DNA of 64,000 nucleotides from Streptomyces rimosus (GTDB lineage Bacteria > Actinomycetota > Actinomycetes > Streptomycetales > Streptomycetaceae). Below are positions 17,871 through 26,627 of the stretch, piece after piece. The stretch covers positions 372,001 to 436,000 of the forward strand of contig NZ_CP023688.1 of NCBI RefSeq assembly GCF_008704655.1, given 5' to 3'. The position numbers were made by a program, and so were the translations under genes. Every line of letters starts with the position of its first letter. The first letter of the stretch is position 1. Below the pieces are notes generated by a model. That model made no database searches, was not told the DNA's origin, and worked only from the letters and a program-made list of their open reading frames with translations.

Positions 17871-17995
17871 GGCATGGTCCTTGATGAGGTTGCCGGTCGA
17901 ATGGTGCGGTCGTTGTGTGCATTCTGCAGCTGCGGGGTGCGGCGGTCGAGGGCTTGCGAACAGCGGGCCGACCGATGCCACTCGGCGCGGAACGC

Positions 17996-18475
17996 TCAAC
18001 TGCGGGCGTGATGGTCCAGCAAGCGGGTCAACAGCTGTACGAACTGGTCGCGTTCGGTGGGGCTCAATGGGGCGAGCAGCAGGTCATGGAGGTCGTCGAG
18101 GACCTTGTCGAGGTGGTGCAGCCGGCGGCGGCCCCGGGCGGAGATCGTGATGATGTTGCGGCGCCGGTCCTCGGGGTCGGGGGTCCGCTCGACGAGGCCG
18201 CGTTCGGTCAGTTCGTTGAGTACGCCGACCATGTCGCTGCAGTAGATGCCGGTGCGCCGGCTCAGTGCCGCTTGGCTGCCCGGCCCGTGTTCGAGCAGTG
18301 AGGCGAGGACCGCGTAGTGCCATTTGCGGGCGTCGGCCTCGGCCAGTCCCTCGGTGATCAGCCGGTCCGACCGTACGGTGAGCTGTGACAGCAGTCGGCT
18401 CGCGCGCCGGCGCAGTCTGTCGGGCGTCCGGGGCGCGCCGTCGTCGGGTATGTCCGCGGCTTCGGCTCTGATCAT
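17996..18475 (-). CDS. MarR-family transcriptional regulator
   Basis: 159 residues with the winged-helix core: YAVLASLLEHGPGSQAALSRRTGIYCSDMVGVLNELTERGLVERT is the helix-turn-helix region, and the wing is DPEDRRRNIITISARGRRRL (DxRxxxIxLT-type). It is divergent from the dienelactone hydrolase gene with a palindrome between them, the usual arrangement for autorepression and control of the neighbouring hydrolase. The single Cys (IYCSD) in the recognition region could be redox sensitive, but this is only a guess. Confidence 0.9.
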   Translation of the reverse strand: MIRAEAADIPDDGAPRTPDRLRRRASRLLSQLTVRSDRLITEGLAEADARKWHYAVLASLLEHGPGSQAALSRRTGIYCSDMVGVLNELTERGLVERTPDPEDRRRNIITISARGRRRLHHLDKVLDDLHDLLLAPLSPTERDQFVQLLTRLLDHHARS

Positions 18476-18494
18476 GGCGCCATCCTACCCATTG

Positions 18495-18540
18495 CGTTAG
18501 TCCGCCTAACGATGTACGTTCACACGCGCCAAACCGTTAG
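18495..18540. promoter_or_regulatory. Probable MarR operator (CGTTAG inverted repeat)
   Basis: In the 107-nt gap between marR and the hydrolase, CGTTAG (18495-18500) and CTAACG (18506-18511) form a perfect 6+5+6 palindrome. It overlaps a second dyad AACG-ATGTA-CGTT (18508-18520). A third CGTTAG half-site is at 18535-18540. The position 20 nt from the marR start and ~45-90 nt from the hydrolase start suits repression of both. Confidence 0.65.
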
Positions 18541-18582
18541 AGCGACAAATGAAGTTGGAGTGCGCTCCAAGGAAGGAAGACT

Positions 18583-19332
18583 TTGCCCACCAAGACGCTG
18601 CAGATTCCCACCGCCGACGGCCGGTCGGACGCTTTCGCCGCCTTTCCCGACCGTGACGGGCGGCACCCGGGGGTGCTGCTGTACATGGACGCCTTCGGAC
18701 TGCGGCCCGAGCTGGAGAACAAGGCCCGCGAACTGGCCGAGCACGGGTACTACGTACTCGTCCCCAACCTCTACTACCGGCACGGCCCTTCTCCGGTGGT
18801 CGAACTTCCCGACCACATCGGGGAAGAGAACCGGTCCGCGGTCTTCGCGCAGCTGATGCCGCTGGTCGAGGGGCTCACCACCGACCTGGTCCTGCGCGAC
18901 GCCGACGCCTACCTCGACTTCCTCGCCGCCCAGCCCGAGGTCAGTGCCGGGCCGGTCGGCACGATCGGCTACTGCATGGGCGCCGCCCTGGCGATGCGTA
19001 CCGCAACGGCGCACCCCGGCCAGGTGGCCGCCGTCGCCGGATTCCACCCCGGCTTCCTGGTCACGGACGCACCCGACAGCCCGCACCGCCTCGCCCACCG
19101 GCTCACGGCCCAAGTCCACATCGGCCTCGCCGAAGGCGACCTGACACCGGAGGCCCTGAGCGAACTCAACCAGGCCCTGGATGCCGCGGGCGTCGACTAC
19201 ACCACCGAGATCTACCCCGACACCGTCCACGGTTTCACCATGTCCGACACCTCCGCTTACAGCCCCTCCGCCCTACAGCGCCACTGGGACCGTCTGCTGC
19301 CTCTCCTCGATCGCACGCTGACAGCCGGCTGA
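18583..19332 (+). CDS. Dienelactone hydrolase family protein
   Basis: 249 residues of the alpha/beta-hydrolase DLH family. The cysteine nucleophile is in GTIGYCMGAALAM (~125-137) and the catalytic His in YPDTVHGFTM (~212-221). An Asp lies between, in the LAEGDLTPEAL region. TTG 18583 is the likely start: GGAAGGA precedes it by about 4 nt and the product starts PTKTLQIPTADG, as family members do. It is probably controlled by the divergent MarR protein through the palindrome between the genes. The natural substrate is unknown. Confidence 0.9.
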   Translation: MPTKTLQIPTADGRSDAFAAFPDRDGRHPGVLLYMDAFGLRPELENKARELAEHGYYVLVPNLYYRHGPSPVVELPDHIGEENRSAVFAQLMPLVEGLTTDLVLRDADAYLDFLAAQPEVSAGPVGTIGYCMGAALAMRTATAHPGQVAAVAGFHPGFLVTDAPDSPHRLAHRLTAQVHIGLAEGDLTPEALSELNQALDAAGVDYTTEIYPDTVHGFTMSDTSAYSPSALQRHWDRLLPLLDRTLTAG

Positions 19333-19459
19333 GAATTCGGCGGCGCCGAAGAGGGTGAAGGGTGCGGTGCGGGCAGGCTTACGCCTCGAATACGCCGTTG
19401 CCGTCCGGTACACCGGCTTCGCGAAGGCGCCAGCGTGGCCACGTCCGCCACCCGTGGCC

Positions 19460-20269
19460 CTACGCGCTCCCGCTCTCCTTGTGCCCACGGCTGTCGCAGG
19501 GCAGGGCGGTGCCGGGGGCGTCGGTGTGGAAGTCGCGGGTGGTCTGGTGTTCGACGTCGGTGATGGCGGTGGGGGCGACGGTGATGGCGCCGCCGAAGGG
19601 CCGCTCGGCGTCGTGGACGAGCAGCAGGGTGGCGGTGAGCAGGGCGGTGGCCATGGCCAGGGTGGCGAGCTGGGGACGGTTGTGGCGTCTGGGGATGCAC
19701 AGGCACAGGGAGATCACGGTGATGGAGAGCAGGACGAGCATGAACCAGTAGATCGCCGCGGGGACCGCCGCGGTCGACTCCGTCAGCCGTGCCTGGCGGG
19801 CCTTGGCCCGGGTGTCGTCCGCTCCGACGAGCATGCCGAAGGCGCCTTGGTCCGTGCCAATGTCCTTGAAGGCGGCACGCAGGTCGGCGGTCCAGACGCT
19901 GGGCACCGGGGAGCCGTGGCCGTCGGCCATGGTCGGCCATTCGTAGTGGCGTACCGCGCGGGTGTAGCAGACGACGTCGGCCTGCACCCGACGGCGCTGT
20001 GCGGCGTTGGGGAGGAAGTCCGCCGTCTCCGCGAGGTGGTCGGCGGCGTTGGCCTCGTTGTGCACGGCCTCCTCGGCCCTGTTGTAGGAGCCGGCGGCGG
20101 TGGCCAGGACGAAGGCGAGGATCAGTACGGTCAGGGTCTGTACCGGGCTGATCAGGTCCCGTACCGACAACCCTTCGTCGTCGGCGTCGGTGTCGTTGCG
20201 GCGCAGGAAGTGGTGGGCGGTCAGGCCGAGGGCCAGGGCAACGGCGGCCACCACGATGGTGACGATCAT
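19460..20269 (-). CDS. DUF4239 (bestrophin-like) membrane protein
   Basis: 269 residues. TM helices are near the N-terminus (MIVTIVVAAVALALGLTAHH), at ~40-60 (TLTVLILAFVLATAAGSY), and twice around ~175-225 (AAIYWFMLVLLSITVISLCL; LATLAMATALLTATLLLVH). The soluble loop between contains EEAVHNEANAADHLAETADFL, characteristic of the DUF4239/bestrophin-like family. The C-terminus ends after PFGGAITV, which is normal for the family, plus ~40 extra residues. ATG 20269 follows GGAGACGC. No function is established. Confidence 0.82.
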   Translation of the reverse strand: MIVTIVVAAVALALGLTAHHFLRRNDTDADDEGLSVRDLISPVQTLTVLILAFVLATAAGSYNRAEEAVHNEANAADHLAETADFLPNAAQRRRVQADVVCYTRAVRHYEWPTMADGHGSPVPSVWTADLRAAFKDIGTDQGAFGMLVGADDTRAKARQARLTESTAAVPAAIYWFMLVLLSITVISLCLCIPRRHNRPQLATLAMATALLTATLLLVHDAERPFGGAITVAPTAITDVEHQTTRDFHTDAPGTALPCDSRGHKESGSA

Positions 20270-20498
20270 GAGTGCGTCTCCGGGAGCGGGGTCAGGGCTC
20301 GACGCCGGCGGTTTCTTTCGCGTTGCCTTTGCCTGACCACGGCGACCGGCATACGGGATCGCCCACCCGGCCATCCGTACGAGCGACGCTTTCGGAGCGC
20401 CTGGAGGTACCGGTCCCGGTGCGGCGCCGGGAGGGCCAGGCGACCGGCCGGCGGTGTGCTGCTGTCTGCCGGTCGAAATCGGGGCACCGGGCCGTACG

Positions 20499-21212
20499 TC
20501 AGCTCCCGGCGCTCTGGCCGCCGTCGACGTGCAGGATCTCCCCGGTGACGAAGGTGGCGTTCTCCAGGTACAGGACCGCGTCGACGATGTCGCCGGGTGC
20601 GCCCATCCGGCCGACCGGGAGCAGGCCGCTGAGGGCCGCGTGTTCTTCCTCCCGGTGCATCGGGGTGTTGATGACGCCCGGCGAGACGGCGTTGACGCGG
20701 ATGCCGCGTGTCGCGTATTCGATGGCCAGCGACTTGGTGGCGGACTGCAGGCCGCCCTTGGTCAGCGAGGTGAGTACGGAGGGCACGCGGGAGTCGGCGT
20801 TGTCGACCAGGCTGGAGGTGAGGGTGACGATGTGGCCGCCGCCCAGCGCGAGCATGTGCCGGACGACCGACCGGGTGAGGTGGAAGAAGCCGGTCACGTT
20901 CACCCCGATCACCGAGGCGAACTCCTCCGGGGTGTAGTCGGTGAACGGCTTGGCGAGGAAGAGGCCCGCGTTGTTGACCAGGGTGTCGATACGGCCGAAC
21001 CGCTGCACGCCCGCGGCGACGACCCGTTCGGCGGTCGCGGGGTCGGCGATGTCCCCGCGGACGGCGATGACGTCCGGGGCGCGGGACGCGGAGATGGTGC
21101 GCGAGGTGGCCACCACGCCGTATCCGAGCTTGCGGTAGGCGGCGACCAGCGCGGCGCCGATGCCCTGCGACGCCCCGGTGATGACGGCGGCCTTCTGCCC
21201 CTGTGCGTTCAT
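20499..21212 (-). CDS. Short-chain dehydrogenase/reductase
   Basis: 237-residue classical SDR. The Rossmann motif is AVITGASQGIGAALV (TGxxxGIG), then VNNAG (LVNNAGLFLAKPF). The catalytic Ser is in LTSSLVDNADSR. The usual YxxxK is replaced by LTSLTKGGLQ: the Lys is kept but the Tyr position reads Ser/Leu, so activity needs testing. The C-terminus GEILHVDGGQSAGS is typical. The start overlaps the stop of the nitronate monooxygenase gene (ATGA), so the two are translationally coupled and SDR is the second gene. Confidence 0.9.
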   Translation of the reverse strand: MNAQGQKAAVITGASQGIGAALVAAYRKLGYGVVATSRTISASRAPDVIAVRGDIADPATAERVVAAGVQRFGRIDTLVNNAGLFLAKPFTDYTPEEFASVIGVNVTGFFHLTRSVVRHMLALGGGHIVTLTSSLVDNADSRVPSVLTSLTKGGLQSATKSLAIEYATRGIRVNAVSPGVINTPMHREEEHAALSGLLPVGRMGAPGDIVDAVLYLENATFVTGEILHVDGGQSAGS

Positions 21213-22237
21213 GACGCGCCTCCGGACCGGAACCGGCTCAGCACCCGCTCGGCCTCGCCCATCATCTCCCGGACGATGTCCCCGGCGGGCCGCACCCCGT
21301 GGACGAGGCCGACGCCCTGCCCCATCAGCCAGGGCATCTCCTCCCAGTCGGCCTCCGTGCCGGGCACCGGCGGGAACACGTTGAACTTGCGCAGCACCAT
21401 CCGTTCGCCCTGGAAGACCGTGGTGCCGACCTCCTCCAGGGCGTGGCGGTCGGCCGGCACCTCGTCCAGCCGGTCGTGCCACTGGGCCACCACGCGGTCG
21501 CGTTGCACCCGCATCGGGTTGAAGTCCGGCCATTCGGGGCCGAACACCGCCGTACGGACCGTGTCCTCCCCCCGGGAGGCGATCAGCCGCCGGTGGTGCT
21601 CGGGATGCACCTGCGCCTGTGGCGAGGCGAGGAGCCGGGTGCCCACCCACACGCCGTCGGCGCCCAGGCACAGGGCCGCCGCCACCTGGCGCCCGTCGGT
21701 GATCCCGCCCGCGGCCAGGACCAGCGCCCGCTCCCCCACGGCGTCCACGACGGCGGGCACACCGACCATGGTGGGCAGGCCGCCGTAGTTGTGCCCGCCC
21801 GCCTCCCAGCCCTGGGCGACGACGACCTCCACCCCGTCCGCCACGGCGCACTCGGCCGCCTCCGCGGAGCCGACCTGCTCCCACACCGACACCCCGGCCG
21901 CGCGCAGCCGCCCGATCTGCTCGGCCGGCGGGTGCCCCCAGTGGTACGAGACGATCGGAACCCGCTCCTCCACGCAGACGCGGACGTGCTCGGCGTTGTC
22001 GAAGTAGGTGATCAGGTTGACGTGGAACGGCGCTTCCCCCACGTCCGCGCGGATCTCGTGGATGAGCTCCCGGAGGTGGTCCGGGTGCATGAGCGCGGCC
22101 CCCACCGCGCCGATGCCGCCCGCGGTGGTGACGGCGACCGCCAGATCGGCGGTCCCGCCCGCGAAGGCCATCCCGGCGCAGGCGAACGGATACGGAACGG
22201 CGAACCTTTCGGTGAACCTGGTGGACAGCACCCCCAT
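21209..22237 (-). CDS. Nitronate monooxygenase (2-nitropropane dioxygenase family)
   Basis: 342-residue FMN TIM-barrel protein. Family features are PFACAGMAFAGGTADLAVAV, the TTAGGIGAVG loop, VVVAQGWEAGGHNYGG (catalytic His), AAGGITDGRQVAAAL and GADGVWVGTRLLAS for the FMN phosphate. It oxidises alkyl nitronates or acts as an enoyl-reductase-like flavoenzyme; the exact substrate is unclear. ATG 22237 has GAGGGGG upstream. It is the first gene of a two-gene unit with the SDR, with tandem TTACGTAG elements ~190-210 nt upstream. Confidence 0.9.
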   Translation of the reverse strand: MGVLSTRFTERFAVPYPFACAGMAFAGGTADLAVAVTTAGGIGAVGAALMHPDHLRELIHEIRADVGEAPFHVNLITYFDNAEHVRVCVEERVPIVSYHWGHPPAEQIGRLRAAGVSVWEQVGSAEAAECAVADGVEVVVAQGWEAGGHNYGGLPTMVGVPAVVDAVGERALVLAAGGITDGRQVAAALCLGADGVWVGTRLLASPQAQVHPEHHRRLIASRGEDTVRTAVFGPEWPDFNPMRVQRDRVVAQWHDRLDEVPADRHALEEVGTTVFQGERMVLRKFNVFPPVPGTEADWEEMPWLMGQGVGLVHGVRPAGDIVREMMGEAERVLSRFRSGGAS

Positions 22238-22423
22238 GACGGCCCCCTCGCGCCTTTCGGGCAAGCGGATGCCCCCGCACCCCCGGTGAGAGGGCACCTC
22301 CCCATCCGGCAGGTTCCCACCGGTGCCGGTACGAGGCCAGAGTCCGGCGCGGATACACGTGTACGGTCGTATGGCCGCCCCTGCCCGGCTCGGGCCGTCC
22401 CACCCCGAAACCGACGTCTCCCC

Positions 22424-22448
22424 ATTACGTAGGCCCCCGCTTACGTAG
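22424..22448. promoter_or_regulatory. Tandem TTACGTAG motif upstream of nitronate monooxygenase
   Basis: ATTACGTAG (22424-22432) and CTTACGTAG (22440-22448) are repeated with a 16-nt period, about 1.5 helical turns. Each core TACGTA is itself palindromic. They could bind a dimeric repressor for the nitronate monooxygenase-SDR unit. No regulator can be assigned. Confidence 0.4.
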
Positions 22449-22552
22449 TTCTCGCCGACGCGGCACTCCCCTCCCCGGCGGCATGGTGGACAGCACTGCC
22501 ACGTACCGGCCCCATGGACCCCATGGACCGGACAGGGAAGAGGGGGAATCAC

Positions 22553-22930
22553 TTGCTCAGCACGCGCCCGGCCGTCATGGCTGCCGTACCCACCGTGAGC
22601 CGGGTGCGGGTGACGATCACCGCATCCGACCCGATCAGCCGCGAGGGGGTCGTCAGTCAGCTGCGCCGCCACCCGGAGGTCGATCTCTGTGCGGACCCCG
22701 GGTCCGCCTCCGTGGCCGTGCTCGTCGTGGGGACGATCCGGGAGAACGAACTGCTGGACGTCATCGAGTGCGGCGCGGGGGCCATCGTCTGACGCCGCGA
22801 GGCCACCGCGCACCGGCTGGTGCAGGCGGTGCTGACCGCGGCCGAGGGCGGCGGCGATCTGCCCGCCGACCTGCTGGGCCGGCTGATCAGCCAGGTGGGG
22901 CGCCTGCACCGGGGCGGCGGCGACCATCCG
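22553..22930 (+). pseudogene. Truncated response regulator (LuxR/NarL type) with premature stop
   Basis: After GAGGGGGAAT a TTG start (22553) gives a receiver-like domain: RVRVTITASDPISREGVVSQL, then VLVVGTIRENELLDVIECGAGAIV. A TGA at 22790-22792 interrupts it. The same frame continues with family sequence (RREATAHRLVQAVLTAAEGG, then LPADLLGRLISQVGRLHRG), so the TGA most likely replaced a Trp codon. The frame then ends where the HTH should begin, at the junction with the leftward LAL remnant. DNA binding would be lost in any product. Confidence 0.75.
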
Positions 22931-23429
22931 GCGGGCGATCCGCTCGGCTGACACCCGCCGGGCCACGAACACCAGCACGCGCCGCGAGGCGTCATCGATC
23001 CACTGGGCGTCGTCCACCACACAGCAGACCGGCCCGTGCCTGGCCACCTCGGAGCAGCAGCCCCAGGACGGCGAGGCCGACCGTCAGCGGCTCGGGCGAG
23101 GGCTCCGTGCCGAGGCCGAACACCGCCTCCAGCGCCCGCTGCTGTACGGCGGGCAGTCTTCGCCGGTGGTCGAGGACCGGGGCGCACAGCTGGTGCGGCG
23201 TCGCGTAGAGAAGATCGCGCTCGAACTCCGTACCGGCGGCCCGCAGCACCTCGAACCCGTCCAGTGCTTCCGCCACGGCGTCGATGAGCGCGGACTTGCC
23301 GATGCTCGCCTCCCCCGCCACCACCAGGGCCCCACCACGCCCGTCGGCCGTCGAGGTCACCAAACGATCGAACGCACGCCACTCTGCGTGCCGGGCACCG
23401 AGCTGCACCGGAATCGTCCTCCGAGTCAT
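22925..23429 (-). pseudogene. LAL-type LuxR ATPase regulator, frameshifted and truncated
   Basis: Starts MTRRTIPVQLGARHAEWRAF and holds an AAA Walker A, VVAGEASIGKSALIDAVAEAL, then FERDLLYATPHQLCAPVLDH, as in large LuxR (LAL) regulators of ~900 residues. Near 23054 the frame shifts: family sequence goes on in another frame (HGPVCCVVDDAQWIDDASRR, then VLVFVARRVSAERIA). It stops being recognisable at about 22930, where the antisense response-regulator remnant begins. Over 80% of a normal LAL, including the HTH, is absent. Confidence 0.78.
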
Positions 23430-23734
23430 TGCTGGAGGTCTCTCACAATCTTCTTCGTACGGAGCCGGAGCCAGGCCCGGGCCATCCCCTGCGGCAGGCA
23501 CCGGGCAGGGTGGAGGCGGCCACGGCCGACAGGTTCTTGATGGGACGTGACATTTGGCAGTTGCACGGACTTCTGGGGCTTTTGTGAGACCGCGGAAGCC
23601 GTCAACGCCCCGCGGCCCGCCGCCTGGTCGCCGTCGGCGCGACCGACGCCGTCACCTGCGCCGTTGTCACCCCGTACGCTTCTGCTGATCAAGATCGCTC
23701 AAAGGCCGCAGGGCCGAAGCAGGGGGGTAAGAAC

Positions 23735-24868
23735 ATGACATACCGGCGTGCCGTGATACCGGCGCTCGTCGGAAGTCTGCTGGTCACGTTGTTGCTGTGG
23801 TGGGCGGGGGCGAGCGTGCGGGCATTGCAACTTCCGGGCTCCGCGGGTGTGTTCGGCATCGAGACCGTGAACGAGCTGCGGCGCTGGCTCGCGCCCTGGG
23901 CGTACGACCCTCCGGCGGGGCCGCTGTCCGGTGGGAGCGCGGACGCGGGTGCGGGCGCCCAGTACGCCGATCTGTACCGCACCGCGATGCACGTCCGATT
24001 CGTGGCGGTCTTCGCGTTCTACCTGGCCGGCGCGTTGCTCCTGATCCGCAGGATTCCGCCGACGCAGCGCCGTACACCGGCCACACTGCTCGCACTGTGG
24101 GCCTGGGGCCCGGTGGCCGGAACGCTGGCCGTGACGGTCTCCGCGCCATGGCTGATCGCATCCGGGGGACGCGGCAGTTTCCGGGTCCTGCCGCAGCTGG
24201 CGAACGTGATCGCGTCGAGCGGGCCGGTCGTGGTGTTCGCTGCGCTGTTGGCTGCTCTGCTCACGGTGGCCGTGGCGCGTATCACCGCCAAGGGCGCGGA
24301 TCTCCCGCCCCGGCCGGGCGTGCCGATGCGCGCCGCCCGTCTGGCCGCGAGCGCCGGTACCGCGGTGATCGCGCTGTCGCTGGTGGCCCTCTCGTACGAA
24401 GCGGTGGCGGCCTGGATTCAGACCTCGTTCGGCGGCGGAGGGATGCTGTCCGAGCCCGGCGATCTGCTGCGCCAATGGCTGCTGCTCGGCGGGTGGTCGG
24501 GCCCGGGGAACACGCCGCTCGGCGACTGGCTGCTGTACCGGCTCACCGACGTGCTCGTGCTGGGCGTGGTCTGGTGGGGGCTGCGGCTGCTGCCGGGTCT
24601 GCTCACGCGGATCACGGTGCCGGCGATGGCGGTGGGCACGGTCTGCGTGACCGTACTGGGACTGCTGGCCGGCCAGCTGCTGAAGACGGTGATGGACGGC
24701 ACCGTCAGCGTATGGGGACCCGCGCATCTGTTCTCGAAACTCGGTGACGGGGTCCCGGCCGCCCTCACCTTCGGCGTCATCGCCGGGGTGGTGGCCTTCG
24801 TGACACTGCGGCTGGCCGGAGGCCGTGAGGTGACACGTCGTTCCGGTAAGGGAGCGGGCCGTATGTGA
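23735..24868 (+). CDS. Polytopic membrane protein, unknown function
   Basis: 377 residues with about seven or eight hydrophobic segments: near residues 8-28 (VIPALVGSLLVTLLLWWAGA), 85-105 (FVAVFAFYLAGALLLI), 115-140, 155-180 (VVVFAALLAALLTVAVA), 205-230, 275-295, 300-325 and 340-360. It has no motif I recognise. The loop after TM1 contains GVFGIETVNELRRWLAPWAY. Streptomyces genomes carry many such proteins, often called streptophobe-like; the assignment is not firm. A strong terminator follows directly. Confidence 0.75.
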   Translation: MTYRRAVIPALVGSLLVTLLLWWAGASVRALQLPGSAGVFGIETVNELRRWLAPWAYDPPAGPLSGGSADAGAGAQYADLYRTAMHVRFVAVFAFYLAGALLLIRRIPPTQRRTPATLLALWAWGPVAGTLAVTVSAPWLIASGGRGSFRVLPQLANVIASSGPVVVFAALLAALLTVAVARITAKGADLPPRPGVPMRAARLAASAGTAVIALSLVALSYEAVAAWIQTSFGGGGMLSEPGDLLRQWLLLGGWSGPGNTPLGDWLLYRLTDVLVLGVVWWGLRLLPGLLTRITVPAMAVGTVCVTVLGLLAGQLLKTVMDGTVSVWGPAHLFSKLGDGVPAALTFGVIAGVVAFVTLRLAGGREVTRRSGKGAGRM

Positions 24869-24871
24869 CAC

Positions 24872-24903
24872 GTGTGCAGGGAGCCGGACGGCTCCCTGCA
24901 CAC
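24872..24903 (+). terminator. 14-bp stem-loop terminator
   Basis: GTGTGCAGGGAGCC (24872-24885) pairs perfectly with GGCTCCCTGCACAC (24890-24903) around a 4-nt loop. It starts 3 nt after the membrane protein stop and also faces the end of the leftward DUF6506 gene, so it may work in both directions. Confidence 0.8.
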
Positions 24904-24949
24904 CGGTGACGCGGTGGACGGCACCGGCCGCACGGTCAGGAGAAGGCGC

Positions 24950-25252
24950 TCAGGAGAAGATGGCGTGCACCTGGTCGACCGCTTCCGGTCCGTAACCGAC
25001 CGCGCCCACGGGAACCGCTCCGTCGATGGCTTCGATGATCCGCCCGGTCCACACCGGGCCGAACCCCCCCCCGCACAGTTCGATCAGTTGGACGCCCTCG
25101 CTCACCAGACGGCGGGCGACCTCGATACCCTCCTCGGGCTTCGCCACGCCGACCAGGACACTGCGGCACTCGCCGGTGTCCACCACGCTGACATCGCCGC
25201 CGGCGGTACTGCCGGGAGCCGTGTAGATGAAACCGAAATGTGTGAGCGCCAT
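24950..25252 (-). CDS. DUF6506-like small conserved protein
   Basis: 100 residues beginning MALTHFGFIYTAPGS and containing SVLVGVAKPEEGIEVARRLV, a Gly-rich ELCGGGFGPVWTGRI and VGAVGYGPEAVDQVHAIF at the C-terminus. It resembles a small alpha/beta family found in many bacteria without a known function. GAGGGAT lies 8 nt before the ATG. It is 132 nt downstream of the DUF2236 gene on the same strand and may be the last member of that unit. Confidence 0.75.
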   Translation of the reverse strand: MALTHFGFIYTAPGSTAGGDVSVVDTGECRSVLVGVAKPEEGIEVARRLVSEGVQLIELCGGGFGPVWTGRIIEAIDGAVPVGAVGYGPEAVDQVHAIFS

Positions 25253-25384
25253 AGGTGTGCATCCCTCGTGCGGTCGTTGATGCCGCCGGCTCACGACGGC
25301 CGGGGCGGGGGCTTGCGGAACGCGGATCAAGCTGCCGACGCATGGTACGCGACCGGCTCCGCACCGCCCCGGCCGCCCACGGCG

Positions 25385-26581
25385 TCAGTCCACCCCCACC
25401 ACCGTCGGAGCGGGCGGCACCCACCGCTGGTTACGGTGCTGCTGTGAGCGCACCCCGAAGTCAGTCTTCAGTTCCTCCGGGATCGCGTACTGCATGACCC
25501 GGCCGCGGGTGAGGGAGCCCAGTTCGAAGGCGGTGAGGAGGTTGCCCGCCTTGTCGAGGGCCCACTCTCCCAAGGGGCTGCTGTCCTCGATGGTCTCCAG
25601 CACACCGAGGAGGACGGGGACGGCCTTGGCCGCCGTGTCCCAGGGGCTGCGGGGAATCCGGAGCCAGTCGGCGATGGTCGGGCCCACCAGGAAGCGGATG
25701 GTGGCCGGGACGATCGGGTCGAAGAGGGTGCCGGGGACGACGTCCTCGTACATCCGCATCAGCTGGTCGTTGAGCCGGACCCCGTCCTCGGACGGTCCCA
25801 GGTTGCGGGTGAGGTAGAGGTCGGCGTACGCGCGGGCCTCGGTGAGGTTCTCCGGGGCCGCCTCCATGTCGCAGCCCAGGATCGACCCGACGACCCGCCA
25901 CGCGTAGTAGTACGCCTCCGCCCCTTCCTCGCTCATGTGGATGCCGAGGCGGTGCATCGCGTCCAGTACCAGGATCGAGAAGCAGATCTGCCCGCCGATC
26001 ATGTCCTCCTGGCACAGCGGCGTGCCGTCGCGCTCCGTGTCCCAGCGGCCCGACGTGGTCAGATGGCGGCGCACCGCGGCGTGCAGCAGGCGGACCTTCT
26101 GGGCGGCCGGGATGAATTTGCTGCCTTCTTCGAAGGCGTTGGTCTGCATCAGGTACGTGACGAACTGGCCCGTGTTCGCCATCCGGCGCGAGGGATAGTC
26201 CATGGAGTGCGTCGAGGCGAGCAGTTTCGCGACGCGCGGTACGGCGTAGGTGGCGGGCATCGCCGCGAAGGAGAGCCCCGTGTTGATGTGTGCGGCGTTG
26301 TCCATGAAGAACAGCCGCGCGCGCTCCATGATGTCCCAGTCCACCCACGTGGGCGGCATGCCGGTCGCCTCCAGGTAGGAGGCCGCCGAGGGCGGCAGAC
26401 CTTGCGGCAGTTTGTTGCCCGCGGTGCTGAAGAAGCGCATGAGCGTGTTGAAGTCGCGTACCTCGCCGCGCTCGAACATGGCCGTGACGGTCGCGTCGGC
26501 GAGCGGGTCGCCTTGCAGGCGCAGCGCGTCCAGGGTGGCGTCGGTGTACCGTGCGGCCGGCTCGGTGGTCTCGGTGGTCAC
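25385..26581 (-). CDS. DUF2236 oxygenase (MpaB / latex-clearing-protein family)
   Basis: 398 residues. DUF2236 landmarks are PTWVDWDIMERARLFFMDNA, the GLSFAAMPATYAVP segment, MANTGQFVTYLM and KVRLLHAAVRRHL with the conserved His. TPLCQEDMIGGQICFSILVL follows, then YYYAWRVVGSILGCD. Characterised relatives are haem-b oxygenases: Lcp cleaves polyisoprene oxidatively and MpaB cleaves a farnesyl chain in mycophenolic acid synthesis. No signal peptide is seen, so an intracellular substrate is expected, unlike secreted Lcp. It lies 46 nt after a polyprenyl synthase gene, which suggests an isoprenoid substrate. GTG start after GAGGAG. Confidence 0.85.
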   Translation of the reverse strand: MTTETTEPAARYTDATLDALRLQGDPLADATVTAMFERGEVRDFNTLMRFFSTAGNKLPQGLPPSAASYLEATGMPPTWVDWDIMERARLFFMDNAAHINTGLSFAAMPATYAVPRVAKLLASTHSMDYPSRRMANTGQFVTYLMQTNAFEEGSKFIPAAQKVRLLHAAVRRHLTTSGRWDTERDGTPLCQEDMIGGQICFSILVLDAMHRLGIHMSEEGAEAYYYAWRVVGSILGCDMEAAPENLTEARAYADLYLTRNLGPSEDGVRLNDQLMRMYEDVVPGTLFDPIVPATIRFLVGPTIADWLRIPRSPWDTAAKAVPVLLGVLETIEDSSPLGEWALDKAGNLLTAFELGSLTRGRVMQYAIPEELKTDFGVRSQQHRNQRWVPPAPTVVGVD

Positions 26582-26627
26582 TGGCTCCTCGTTTCTCTCG
26601 CTGTCACGGGGCCGGTTGCCCCTGCTG

